From contig CAXNKG010000004.1 in the NCBI GenBank assembly GCA_964202965.1, forward strand, positions 62,001 to 126,000: DNA of 64,000 nucleotides, read 5' to 3'. Source of the DNA: CAXNKG01 sp964202965 (lineage in GTDB: Bacteria > Acidobacteriota > Vicinamibacteria > Vicinamibacterales > UBA2999). A program made the position numbers and the translations under genes. The notes beneath the pieces are model-generated. The model was not told the DNA's origin and ran no database searches. It saw nothing but the letters and a program-made list of their open reading frames with translations. Below, piece by piece: positions 1 through 7,795 of this stretch. How positions within the stretch are numbered: position 1 is the first letter of the stretch; each line of letters begins with the position of its first letter.

Positions 1-822
1 CAGGACCTTCGGGTGCGCTTTCCCGTCTTCGGCGGCATCATCCCGCGCAAGACGAGCGAGGTGCGCGCGGTCGACGGCGTCTCGCTGACGCTGCACCGCG
101 GCGAGACGATCGGACTGGTCGGAGAATCGGGCTGCGGCAAGACGACCGTCGGGCGGGCGATCGTCAACATCCTGAAGGCCATGAGTTACCGGGTCGACAT
201 CGAGGGGCGGATTCTCTACCACCATCCCGACGGCATCGTCGACCTCCTGTCTCTCCGCCGTCGAGAGATGCGGAAGTACCGGTCCGACCTGCAGATGGTG
301 TTTCAGGACCCGTATTCATCGCTCAATCCGCGCATGACGGTCGGCGCCATCATCGAGGAGCCGCTCAGGATTCACACGAAGCAGTCGAAGGCGGAGCGTC
401 GCGACCGGGTGCACTGGCTGCTCGAGAAGGTGCGGCTGTCTCCCGCGCACGTCGCGCGGTATCCGCATGAATTTTCCGGCGGCCAGCGGCAGCGCATCGG
501 CATCGCCCGCGCGCTGGCCACGAATCCCAAGATCGTGATTGCCGACGAGCCGGTCAGCGCGCTCGACGTCTCGATCCAGGCGCAGGTCATCAACCTGATG
601 CAGGACCTCCAGGAGGAGTTCGGCCTGTCCTACATCTTCGTGTCGCACGATCTGTCGGTCGTGCGCCACATCTCCGACCGGATCTTCGTGATGTATTTCG
701 GAAAGATCGTGGAATCGGGACCGGCCGACGATGTGTACAGCCGGCCCCAACACGAATATACGCAGACGTTGCTGGCCGCGGTCCCCCGACCGGACCCCGA
801 TCACCGCCGACGTCGAGCGTGA
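1..822 (+). CDS. Peptide ABC transporter ATP-binding protein (OppF/DppF-like), 5' truncated
   Basis: This is the ATPase subunit of an oligopeptide/dipeptide importer and would energise uptake through a membrane permease pair at the inner face of the cytoplasmic membrane. Counting from the GTG at 13, Walker A (GESGCGKTT) lies at residues 37-45, the Q-loop FQDPYSSLNPR near 98, the signature FSGGQRQR near 154-161 and Walker B IVIADEP near 174, followed by the switch His in FVSHDLSV. FQDP-SSLNPR is characteristic of the OppF/DppF class. The reading frame is open to base 1 (QDLRVRFPV...), so the true start is outside the window and the GTG at 13 is internal. It could be the C-terminal half of a double-ATPase protein. 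It converges with the next gene, with 1 bp between stops. Confidence 0.9.
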   Translation, partial: QDLRVRFPVFGGIIPRKTSEVRAVDGVSLTLHRGETIGLVGESGCGKTTVGRAIVNILKAMSYRVDIEGRILYHHPDGIVDLLSLRRREMRKYRSDLQMVFQDPYSSLNPRMTVGAIIEEPLRIHTKQSKAERRDRVHWLLEKVRLSPAHVARYPHEFSGGQRQRIGIARALATNPKIVIADEPVSALDVSIQAQVINLMQDLQEEFGLSYIFVSHDLSVVRHISDRIFVMYFGKIVESGPADDVYSRPQHEYTQTLLAAVPRPDPDHRRRRA

Positions 823-823
823 T

Positions 824-1867
824 TTACCGAGGCGGGTTCACCCAGAGAGGGCCCGCCTTCGCGCACTCCTCCGCCACCGTCAGGAACCGCTGCACGCTCG
901 GTGCGCCGATCACCCACGGATGGGGCTGGCCGGCGCCGCGCTTGCCGAGCGCCGCCTGTTTTGCCGCGTAGGCGTCGTACTGCGGATGGTTCGAGAGGAT
1001 GACATCGAAGTTGCTGGCCGGCGCGATCTTCCGCATCTTCGCCGCCGACGCCGTGTACTGGTCGTACCACCATTTCGCCGGCCGTTCGGGCGTGATGTAG
1101 CGGTTGTTGCCCCCGCCGCCCCGCCAGTTGAAGCCCGTGCCGCCCCACAGGAGCGCGGTATGCGTGCGGGCACCGTCCTTGACCGGGATGACGGTTGAGA
1201 TGGTCCCCGGCGTATGGCCCGGCGTGAGGTACAGCGTCAACGTCGTGTCGCCGAGCGTGAGCTTGTATCCGTCGTTGACGACGATGTCCTGCTTCGCCTT
1301 CGGCCACCGTGCGGGATCCCTGGCCAGCCAGTCCCAGTCGGCCGCTGCCATCAGCACGCGCGCGCCGCGATTCTGCAGCGCCGCCGCGCCCGCCACGTGG
1401 TCGCGGTGCGCGTGGCTGACGACCACATAGCGGACCATGCCCGGGTCGAGCCCGAGCTTCTTCAACCCGCCGATCACCTGGTCTTCAACGGAGTACTCGA
1501 ACAGGGGATCGATGATGATGATCCCGGCCGACGTGGTCACTGCCCACGCGGTGTATTCCTTCTCACCGACGAAATACAGGTTGTCGAACACCTTCGACGG
1601 CTCGGCGGCCCATTCCGACCGCGGGGGGGCCGGTGGCGGCCCCTGCTGGGCGTTCGCACCGCCCTGGCGCCCGCCGCCCGGCGGCTGCGGGGCCGGCGGA
1701 GGCGTGCAGATGTTGTTGAAGAGGGCCAGATGGTCCTGGCCGGCAGCCTTGCGGGCAGCCTCGACGCTCGCGGCAACCGCCGCCGGCGGATTGGCGGGCG
1801 CCTGCGCCAGCATTATTCCTGTGGGAAGCGCGACGAGAACGGTGACTGCCAGCACTGATGCCTTCAT
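824..1867 (-). CDS. Secreted metallo-beta-lactamase-fold hydrolase, subclass B3-like
   Basis: This 347-residue exported protein has a Sec signal peptide (about 1-21, ending LAQ). The zinc motif HxHxDH is at His152, His154, Asp156 and His157, the later ligands are His218 (TPGHTPGT) and His294 (SNHPQ). The pattern and spacing fit subclass B3 beta-lactamases and their non-lactamase relatives, so beta-lactam hydrolysis is possible but unproven. A Pro/Gly/Gln-rich stretch (about 55-83) sits between the signal and the catalytic domain, which is unusual for characterised B3 enzymes. The ATG at 1867 was chosen over the ATG at 1873 because AGGAGG (1874-1879) is 6 nt from the former and directly touches the latter. 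It lies downstream of the aromatic operon in the same orientation. Confidence 0.85.
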   Translation of the reverse strand: MKASVLAVTVLVALPTGIMLAQAPANPPAAVAASVEAARKAAGQDHLALFNNICTPPPAPQPPGGGRQGGANAQQGPPPAPPRSEWAAEPSKVFDNLYFVGEKEYTAWAVTTSAGIIIIDPLFEYSVEDQVIGGLKKLGLDPGMVRYVVVSHAHRDHVAGAAALQNRGARVLMAAADWDWLARDPARWPKAKQDIVVNDGYKLTLGDTTLTLYLTPGHTPGTISTVIPVKDGARTHTALLWGGTGFNWRGGGGNNRYITPERPAKWWYDQYTASAAKMRKIAPASNFDVILSNHPQYDAYAAKQAALGKRGAGQPHPWVIGAPSVQRFLTVAEECAKAGPLWVNPPR

Positions 1868-1898
1868 GAGCATCCTCCTGGCGCGGAGTATACCGAAG

Positions 1899-1958
1899 AA
1901 GTCACAAGTCAGAAGTCAGAAGTCAGAAATTGTGACTTGTGACTTGTGACTTGTGACT
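1899..1958. repeat. Inverted heptamer array between tyrA and the MBL gene
   Basis: Four AGTCA(C/G)A heptamers (1900-1927) are followed by AAT and four TGTGACT heptamers (1931-1958). The two arms are complementary over 28 bp with three mismatches, so the transcript could form a long hairpin. The array runs directly into the tyrA stop codon. It may act as a terminator or transcript end for the aromatic operon, but no U-tract follows it. Related heptamers occur at 13848-13884 and 56691-56742. Confidence 0.85.
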
Positions 1959-2836
1959 TAGTCCCGTCCCTTCATGAGCTCGGCGCGCCAGTGGGCGGCC
2001 TGGTCGAAGACCGAGTCGATCATTTCGGTGCGCTGCAGGTCGCTCCGGATGTCCGACAGCCGCTCGATCAGCAGGTCGAGCGCGCAGGCGATTTCGTCCG
2101 CATTGGTCGCACAGATATCGCGCCAGACCTCCGCGGGACTCGACGCCAGACGGGTCGTATCGACCAGCCCCTGGCCGGCGAAACGGATGTCGCCGTCCAC
2201 CGTGGTTCCGACAACCTCCATAAGGGCCGTCACCGCCAGCTGCGGGAGGTGGCTCAGGAGCGCCATCAGCTGATCGTGCCGTGCGGCGGTCATGACCGCC
2301 GGCTGCGCGCCGATGCCGGCCACGAACGCCGACAGCGTCTCGACCGCCTGACCAATCTGTGCCACCTGGGCGCCTGTGGGCTGTTCGGGAGGCGTGAAGA
2401 TCCAGGGCCGCCGCGCAAACAGGCTCGCCGTGGCGAACTCGAATCCCCCGCGCGCGCCGCCGCCGAGCGGATGGCCGCCGATGAACGTCACGGGTGCAGG
2501 AAGGGCCGCGGCCGCGGCGACGATACTGCGCTTCGTGCCGCCGACGTCGGTGACGACCGCAGTCGCGGAGACGTGTGGGGCGACCTGCCGCAGGAGCGTC
2601 AGATTCTGCCGGACGGGAGCGGCCAGGATGACCAGGTCGGCGCGGGAGACGGCCTCGAGTCCGGTCGCGGACTCATCGACCGCGCGCCGCGCCACCGCCT
2701 CGCGGAGCACGGCCTCTCGATCGATGCCGCAGACATGGATCGCGGGCCAGGCCTTCCTGGCGGCGAAGGCAATCGAGCCGCCAATCAGACCGAGGCCTAC
2801 GATCGCGATGCGAGTAAACGGGGGATCGGCTGACAT
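1958..2836 (-). CDS. tyrA: Prephenate/arogenate dehydrogenase
   Basis: TyrA performs the NAD(P)-dependent oxidative decarboxylation of prephenate (or arogenate) that commits chorismate to tyrosine. The 292-residue protein begins with a Rossmann dinucleotide motif GLGLIGGS (about 13-20) and contains VTDVGGTKRSIV and FIGGHPLGGGARGG, hallmarks of the TyrA family. No C-terminal ACT domain is visible, so direct feedback control by Tyr is not evident. The ATG at 2836 is preferred: the longer frame would need a TTG at 2863 and adds non-conserved residues, whereas MSADPPFTRIAIVG is a typical N-terminus. It is the last gene of the aromatic operon, 85 nt after aroF. Confidence 0.93.
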   Translation of the reverse strand: MSADPPFTRIAIVGLGLIGGSIAFAARKAWPAIHVCGIDREAVLREAVARRAVDESATGLEAVSRADLVILAAPVRQNLTLLRQVAPHVSATAVVTDVGGTKRSIVAAAAALPAPVTFIGGHPLGGGARGGFEFATASLFARRPWIFTPPEQPTGAQVAQIGQAVETLSAFVAGIGAQPAVMTAARHDQLMALLSHLPQLAVTALMEVVGTTVDGDIRFAGQGLVDTTRLASSPAEVWRDICATNADEIACALDLLIERLSDIRSDLQRTEMIDSVFDQAAHWRAELMKGRD

Positions 2837-2859
2837 CGTCAACTTCCAACCGCCAATTC

Positions 2860-2899
2860 CCAACTCCCAAAACCGCCCTGAGAGTGCCTTGGGAGTTGG
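2860..2899. repeat. Inverted repeat in the aroF-tyrA gap
   Basis: CCAACTCCCAA (2860-2870) and TTGGGAGTTGG (2889-2899) are perfect 11-bp arms separated by 18 bp. This is the largest gap in the aromatic operon, and a hairpin here could stabilise or partly terminate the transcript before tyrA. No U-tract is present. The CAACTCC words also recur outside the stem, like a degenerate short tandem repeat. Confidence 0.6.
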
Positions 2900-2921
2900 A
2901 AGCCGGGGTAATGGGAGTTGT

Positions 2922-3968
2922 TTACCTCGCCCAGCCCCGTCGCGCCACCGCCTCGAGGCAGATGCTGCGGCCGATGGCCGGCGCGATGATCCGCAGCTCC
3001 GCCATCAGGCGGTCGAACGCGGCCGGGTACAGCGACTGGGCACCGTCGCTCAGTGCGCGGTCTGGGTCGTTGTGCACTTCGATGATGAGGCCGTCCGCGC
3101 CCGCGGCCACCGCCGCGCGCGCCAACTGCGCCACCATGTCGCGCCGTCCGGCCCCGTGGCTCGGGTCCGCGACAATCGGCAGGTGGCTCAGCTTCTTGAT
3201 GACCGGGATCGCGGAAATGTCAAAGGTGTTCCGCGTCGCCGTCTCGAACGTCCGGATTCCGCGCTCGCAGAGAATGACGTCGTTGTTGCCGCCGGCGAGG
3301 ATGTACTCCGCCGACAGCAGCCACTCCTCGATCGTGGCGGAGATACCCCGCTTGAGCAGGACGGGCTTACGCGCGTAGCCGAGTTCGCGGATCAGCGTGT
3401 AGTTCTGCATGTTCCGCGCGCCGACCTGGAAGATGTCGCAGTACTTCGTAATCAGCTCGATCTGGCTGACGTCCATCACTTCCGAGACGAGCTTCAGGTT
3501 GTGCGCGTCGGCGGCCCGGCGCAGCATCTGGAGCCCCTTCTCGCCGTGCCCCTGGAAGCTGTACGGCGAGCTGCGCGGCTTGAAGGCACCGCCGCGGAAG
3601 ATCTTGGCGCCGGCCCGCTTGACCGCCGCCGCCGTCGCCATGCACTGCTCGTCGGTCTCCGCCGAGCAGGGACCCGCCATGACGATCACCTCGTCGCCGC
3701 CGATCCGCACGTCGTCAATCGTGACGATGGTGTCCTCGGGCTTGTAGCTGCGGCTGGCGCGCTTGTACGGCTCCGAAATGCGCAGCACTTCGTGGACGCC
3801 GTCCAGAATCTCGATCATTTCCTTCTCGACTTTCTCGACGCCGACGACGCCCAGGACCGTGCGCGTCGCGCCGGACGAGCGGTGCACGTCCATGCCGAGC
3901 TCGATGAGCCGGGAAATGACGGCGTCGATCTGTGCCTCACTGGCGCGTTCTTCCATGACAACGACCAT
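2922..3968 (-). CDS. aroF: 3-deoxy-7-phosphoheptulonate (DAHP) synthase, type I beta with N-terminal regulatory domain
   Basis: This is the first enzyme of the shikimate pathway, condensing PEP with erythrose 4-phosphate. The 348-residue size and the N-terminal ferredoxin/ACT-like domain (about 1-75) match the Thermotoga-type enzyme, in which that domain mediates Tyr/Phe inhibition. Barrel motifs are MAGPCSAE, RGGAFKPRSSPYSFQG, KRGISATIEEW, CERGIRTFE and VADPSHGAGRR. The ATG at 3968 is chosen because AGGAG lies 7 nt upstream (GGGCAGGAGAGTCATC). The upstream frame overlaps the chorismate mutase and is not conserved. There is a 16-nt gap after the chorismate mutase stop. Confidence 0.95.
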   Translation of the reverse strand: MVVVMEERASEAQIDAVISRLIELGMDVHRSSGATRTVLGVVGVEKVEKEMIEILDGVHEVLRISEPYKRASRSYKPEDTIVTIDDVRIGGDEVIVMAGPCSAETDEQCMATAAAVKRAGAKIFRGGAFKPRSSPYSFQGHGEKGLQMLRRAADAHNLKLVSEVMDVSQIELITKYCDIFQVGARNMQNYTLIRELGYARKPVLLKRGISATIEEWLLSAEYILAGGNNDVILCERGIRTFETATRNTFDISAIPVIKKLSHLPIVADPSHGAGRRDMVAQLARAAVAAGADGLIIEVHNDPDRALSDGAQSLYPAAFDRLMAELRIIAPAIGRSICLEAVARRGWAR

Positions 3969-3984
3969 GATGACTCTCCTGCCC

Positions 3985-4290
3985 CTAATCCTTGTCGCCG
4001 CTCGCGCTGGCGGCGCGCTCGGCACGCCGCGCCTCGTCGATGATTCGCTCGAAAATCCGGACCACCGCTTCGGCTGTCAGCGGGCCGGCCAGATCGCCGG
4101 CCGATTTCCGCACGCTGTTCAAGACCTGCGCCTCGCGCTCCGGCTGGTAAATCGGCAGCCCGGCTTCGTGTTTCAACCGCCCGACCTCCACCGCGCACGC
4201 CACGCGCACGTTCAGGAGGCGCACGAGCTGATCGTCAATGACGTCTATCCGGCTGCGCAGCTCTTCGATGTTCGTCAGGACTTCAGCCAC
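3985..4290 (-). CDS. Chorismate mutase, AroQ-type, monofunctional
   Basis: It rearranges chorismate to prephenate for the Phe/Tyr branch. The roughly 101-residue all-helical protein shows the AroQ pattern: LRSRIDVIDDQLVRLLNVR at the start, then RLKHEAGLPIYQPEREAQVL, with conserved Arg, Lys, Glu and Gln positions. The GTG at 4290 is chosen because GAGGAG lies 8 nt upstream and conserved sequence begins there. A nearby ATG is out of frame and hits TGA at once. The start lies inside the 3' end of trpA (16-nt overlap), which suggests coupled translation. No dehydratase or dehydrogenase domain is fused to it. Confidence 0.9.
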   Translation of the reverse strand: MAEVLTNIEELRSRIDVIDDQLVRLLNVRVACAVEVGRLKHEAGLPIYQPEREAQVLNSVRKSAGDLAGPLTAEAVVRIFERIIDEARRAERAASASGDKD

Positions 4291-5084
4291 CGCACATACT
4301 CCTCTACACGCGCATCCAACTCGCCGTCTTGACCAACGCCGGCCGCCTGCGCAATCACGTCGACCAGGGCGCTCCCGACCACCGCGGCGTCGGCCCACTG
4401 ACCCACTTCACGAACATGCTCCGGTTTGGAGATGCCGAATCCGAGGGCGATAGGCAGGGCGCTCACCGACCGGATCCGCCGGACCATCTCCTCCGCCCCG
4501 TCTGCCACCGCGTCGCGGGCGCCCGTCACGCCAAGACGCGAAATGGCATACAGAAAACCGCTGCCAAGGCTGGCGGCCGTGCGGAGCCGTACGTCTGATG
4601 TCGTCGGGCTGAGCAGAAGGATTGTATCAATCCCCCGCGACGCCATCAGGGCCCGGAACTCGCCAGCCTCCTCAATTGGCAGGTCGAGCACCAGGACGCC
4701 GTCCACACCCGCCTCGCCCGCCCGTTCCGCAAACCGCTCGGCGCCCATGCGCAGGATCGGATTGGCGTAGCTAAAGAGCACTATCGGCACCCGGAGCTCC
4801 GGCCGTAAGCGCCCGACCATGCCGAGGACGCCGGTGAGGGTCGTGCCGGCCGCCAGCGCCCGTTCGGTGGCTCGCTGGATGACCGGTCCGTCGGCCAGGG
4901 GGTCCGACCAGGGCACCCCGATTTCGAGCACATCGACCCCGCCCCGCTGCAGCGCCAGGAGGATTCCCTCCGTGCGCGGCAGATCCGGGTCGCCTGCAGT
5001 GATGTACGTGACGAGTCCCGGCCGGGTCTTGTCGGACCGGATGCGAGCAAACGCTTCAGCGAGGCGCCCCTCGGCTGCTTTCAT
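4275..5084 (-). CDS. trpA: Tryptophan synthase alpha subunit
   Basis: TrpA cleaves indole-3-glycerol phosphate to indole and glyceraldehyde 3-phosphate and passes indole to TrpB. The 269-residue TIM barrel has the signatures YITAGDPDLPRT, VLEIGVPWSDPLADGPVIQRA (catalytic Glu and Asp region), LLLSPTTSDVR and GFGISKPEHV. The ATG at 5084 overlaps the trpB TGA stop (ATGA, 5081-5084), so the two subunits of the complex are translationally coupled. The length is normal. Confidence 0.97.
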   Translation of the reverse strand: MKAAEGRLAEAFARIRSDKTRPGLVTYITAGDPDLPRTEGILLALQRGGVDVLEIGVPWSDPLADGPVIQRATERALAAGTTLTGVLGMVGRLRPELRVPIVLFSYANPILRMGAERFAERAGEAGVDGVLVLDLPIEEAGEFRALMASRGIDTILLLSPTTSDVRLRTAASLGSGFLYAISRLGVTGARDAVADGAEEMVRRIRSVSALPIALGFGISKPEHVREVGQWADAAVVGSALVDVIAQAAGVGQDGELDARVEEYVRWLKS

Positions 5085-6373
5085 TTCTTGAGCGCCTCCA
5101 CGACCGACTGGACGTCCTTGTCCCCGCGGCCGGACAGGTTCACGAGCACGATGCTCCCGTCCGGCAGGTCCTTGATCAGGCGCATTGTGTGGGCCACCGC
5201 ATGGGCCGATTCGAGCGCGGAGAGAATGCCTTCGAGCCTCCCCAGCGCATGGAACCCATCGAGCGCTTCAGCGTCCGAGACATTCACGTACTCCGTCCTT
5301 CCCAGCTCGCGCAGCCAGGCATGCTCCGGTCCGACGGCGGCATAATCCAGCCCCGCCGAAATCGAATGGGTCAGCTCGATATTCCCCGCCTCGTCCTGGA
5401 GCACAAACGTGCGCGTGCCGTGGAGGACGCCGGTGTGACCGCCCGCGGGTCCGCCCGCAAACCGCGCGGCGTGGCGGCCTGGCGCAATCGCCTCCCCCCC
5501 CGCCTCGACGCCGATCAGCCGGACACCCGGGTCGTCGATGAAGCCGTCGAACATGCCGATGGCGTTGCTGCCGCCCCCTACGCAGGCGACCACGACATCG
5601 GGGAGACGGCCGGCCTGCTCGAGGATTTGGCCGCGCGCCTCCTTGCCGATCACCGACTGGAACTCGCGCACCATCAGCGGATACGGGTGCGGCCCCAGCG
5701 CCGACCCGAGCAGGTAATACGTGTCGGCGACGTTGGTGACCCAGTCGCGCATCGCCTCGTTGATGGCGTCCTTGAGCGTGCAGCTTCCGGCGTCGACGCG
5801 CCTGACGCGCGCGCCGAGCAGCTCCATCCGGACGACGTTGAGCGCCTGGCGCCGCATGTCCTCGGAGCCCATGTAGACGTCGCACTCGAGGCCCAGGAGC
5901 GCGCAGGCGGCGGCGGTCGCCACGCCGTGCTGCCCCGCGCCGGTCTCGGCCACCACGCGCTTCTTGCCCATGCGCCTGGCCAGCAGCGCCTGGCCGATGG
6001 AGTTATTGATCTTGTGCGCGCCCGTGTGCGTGAGGTCCTCGCGCTTGAGGAAGACACGGATCGGCGGGTCCGCGGCTCGATGCGTCCCGCTCGCCGCGGC
6101 ACCCGCCCTACGTACGGAGGAGACGAGGCGGCGCGTTTCGTAGAGCGGTGTCGGCCGCCCCACGTAATGGCGCAGCAGGTGGTCCAGCTCCGTGCGGAAC
6201 GACGCATCCGCCCGCGCGGCGAAGTAGCCGGCCGTCAGCTCCTCGATCGGGGCGACGAGCGTTTCGGGCACGAAGCGCCCGCCGTAGGCGCCGAAGTACC
6301 CGCGTGCGTCCGGGTCGCGCCGGCCGAAGGCCGGGCGATCAGCGGTGAGGGTGTTCGTGTTGCTCAAATGCAC
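5081..6373 (-). CDS. trpB: Tryptophan synthase beta subunit
   Basis: This PLP enzyme joins indole and serine to give tryptophan. Recognisable segments are GYFGAYGGRFVPETL, GRPTPLYETRRL, the PLP-lysine motif HTGAHKINN, ETGAGQHGVATA, the phosphate-binding GGGSNAIGMF and VNLSGRGDKD. The 430-residue length exceeds the usual ~400 because about 17 extra residues (SSVRRAGAAASGTHRAADPP) are inserted before the FLKREDLTHTG strand. The start is GTG at 6373 or TTG at 6367, and GGAG is better spaced for the TTG. Either start lies inside the end of trpF. Confidence 0.96.
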   Translation of the reverse strand: MHLSNTNTLTADRPAFGRRDPDARGYFGAYGGRFVPETLVAPIEELTAGYFAARADASFRTELDHLLRHYVGRPTPLYETRRLVSSVRRAGAAASGTHRAADPPIRVFLKREDLTHTGAHKINNSIGQALLARRMGKKRVVAETGAGQHGVATAAACALLGLECDVYMGSEDMRRQALNVVRMELLGARVRRVDAGSCTLKDAINEAMRDWVTNVADTYYLLGSALGPHPYPLMVREFQSVIGKEARGQILEQAGRLPDVVVACVGGGSNAIGMFDGFIDDPGVRLIGVEAGGEAIAPGRHAARFAGGPAGGHTGVLHGTRTFVLQDEAGNIELTHSISAGLDYAAVGPEHAWLRELGRTEYVNVSDAEALDGFHALGRLEGILSALESAHAVAHTMRLIKDLPDGSIVLVNLSGRGDKDVQSVVEALKK

Positions 6374-6968
6374 TCCGTGCGCTTGCCAGAAAGCGCGTCA
6401 CTTTGTCCGCGTTCTTGATGCCTGGTGCATCCTCCACGCCCGATGACACGTCGACGCCATACGGGTCGACGATATCAATCGCCTCCGACACGTTCTCCGG
6501 GGTCAACCCGCCAGCCAGCACGAGACGGCAGGCGCGCGCCAGCGCCGCGGCCGCCGTCCAGTCAACCGGTGCCCCGGTGCCGCCGCGTCGGACCGGATCG
6601 GCGGCGTCGACGAGAAAGGTCGTGTCAGGCGGCCACACCGCCGTCTCCGACCGGCGGTCCAGGCTGATCGCCCGCAGCACGGGCGTGGCGAGCGGCGCCG
6701 CATAGCTCGCCGGCTCGTCGCCGTGAAGCTGCACAAGCTCAATGCCCGTCTCGGCGACGACCGCTTGAACCCGCTCCACCGCTTCGTTCACGAACAGACC
6801 GACCGGCGTGATGCCAGCCGGCAGTCTCGCAATGATGCTCGCCGCCACGGCCGGCTCGACGAACCGGGGACTCCGCGGCCAGAAGACGAACCCGAGCGCC
6901 GTGGCGCCCTGCTCTGCGGCGTGCAGGGCGTCGTCCATCCGCGTGATCCCGCAAATCTTGAGAAACAT
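6339..6968 (-). CDS. trpF: Phosphoribosylanthranilate isomerase
   Basis: TrpF performs the Amadori rearrangement of phosphoribosylanthranilate. The ~209-residue protein opens with FLKICGITRMDDA (the Cys is the catalytic base) and carries ALGFVFWPRSPR, VQLHGDE, VLAGGLTPENV (with FLVDAADP before it) and GVDVSSGVEDAPGIKN. The ATG at 6968 is chosen because it forms a TGATG overlap with the trpC stop; one codon upstream is a GTG. The gene continues 35 nt into trpB. It is a separate trpF, not fused to trpC. Confidence 0.95.
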   Translation of the reverse strand: MFLKICGITRMDDALHAAEQGATALGFVFWPRSPRFVEPAVAASIIARLPAGITPVGLFVNEAVERVQAVVAETGIELVQLHGDEPASYAAPLATPVLRAISLDRRSETAVWPPDTTFLVDAADPVRRGGTGAPVDWTAAAALARACRLVLAGGLTPENVSEAIDIVDPYGVDVSSGVEDAPGIKNADKVTRFLASARSAFEQHEHPHR

Positions 6969-7795
6969 CACGCCATCAAATTGGGGTCGGGGGTCATTTC
7001 TCTCCCCTCCCCAATCAGCGACCGAATCGCACCCGCCGGATCGCGATCGGTCATGAAACGCTCGCCGATCAGAAATGCCCGATACCCGGCGGCGGTCAGC
7101 CGGTCGACCTCTGCCCGCGACCGCAGGCCGCTTTCGCTCACGCCGACGACCCCGTGCGGCAGTTTCCCGGCAAGGCGGTACGACGCATCGACGTCCACCC
7201 CGAGCGTCCGCAGGTTCCGGTTGTTCACGCCGACGAGCCTCGCGCCTGCGTCGACCGCTCGCGACAGTTCCTCCTCGCAGTGCACTTCAACCAGCGCTGC
7301 CAGGCCCAGCTCCCACGCCCGCGCCTGCAGCCGTACCAGATCCTTCTGGCCAAGCGCCGCGACGATCAGCAGAATCGCGTCCGCGCCGTTCGCGCGGGCC
7401 TCGAACAGCTGGTACTCGTCCACAATGAAGTCCTTGCGCAGGAGAGGCAGCGCGACCGCCGCCCGGACAGCGCGGAGATGGTCAAGCGATCCATCAAAGA
7501 AGGCTGGTTCCGTGAGAACCGAAATCGCGGCAGCGCCGCCCCGCTCGTACTTCTGCGCAATCGCCGCGGGATCGTAGACGGCGGCAAGGACCCCTTTCGA
7601 AGGCGACCGCCGTTTGCACTCGGCGATCACGTTGATCCGGCCGGCGGCACCAAGCGCCGCCTCGAAGCGGGGTCCGGCCGGCAAGGCCGTCGCCGCGCGC
7701 GTCTCGAGCAGCACCTGCGGCTCGCGCGCGCGCCGCACCGCCGTGACGCGCTCCGTCGCGGCCACAATCGTCCGCAGAAGATCGGGCGCGCTCAT
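6968..7795 (-). CDS. trpC: Indole-3-glycerol phosphate synthase
   Basis: TrpC closes the indole ring from carboxyphenylamino-deoxyribulose phosphate. The 275-residue barrel has NVIAECKRRSPSKGVL, YERGGAAAISVLTEP, LPLLRKDFIVDEYQLFEA, LVGVNNRNLRTLGVD and VGVSESGLRSRAEV, including the catalytic Lys and Glu residues. The ATG at 7795 overlaps the trpD stop (ATGA). The last residues (MTPDPN) are encoded by a copy of a repeat that also occurs near two other gene ends, and they lie beyond the conserved domain. Confidence 0.96.
   Translation of the reverse strand: MSAPDLLRTIVAATERVTAVRRAREPQVLLETRAATALPAGPRFEAALGAAGRINVIAECKRRSPSKGVLAAVYDPAAIAQKYERGGAAAISVLTEPAFFDGSLDHLRAVRAAVALPLLRKDFIVDEYQLFEARANGADAILLIVAALGQKDLVRLQARAWELGLAALVEVHCEEELSRAVDAGARLVGVNNRNLRTLGVDVDASYRLAGKLPHGVVGVSESGLRSRAEVDRLTAAGYRAFLIGERFMTDRDPAGAIRSLIGEGREMTPDPNLMA
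6981..7000. repeat. GGGGTCGGGGGTCATTT repeat, copy 1 (inside trpC 3' end)
   Basis: The core GGGGTCGGGGGTCATTT is present here and again at 18770-18788, and in inverse orientation at 25066-25085. In this copy the complementary strand encodes the end of trpC. The family of the repeat is not known to me. It resembles short extragenic palindromic-type repeats that have entered gene ends. Confidence 0.8.

Noticed and set aside
5189..6418. Long plus-strand ORFs opposite trpB, trpE and rsmB-region genes (e.g. 5189-6418, 9503-10696, 31766-33907)
   Set aside because: Low-complexity Arg/Ala/Gly translations wholly antisense to well-conserved genes; typical shadows in high-GC DNA.
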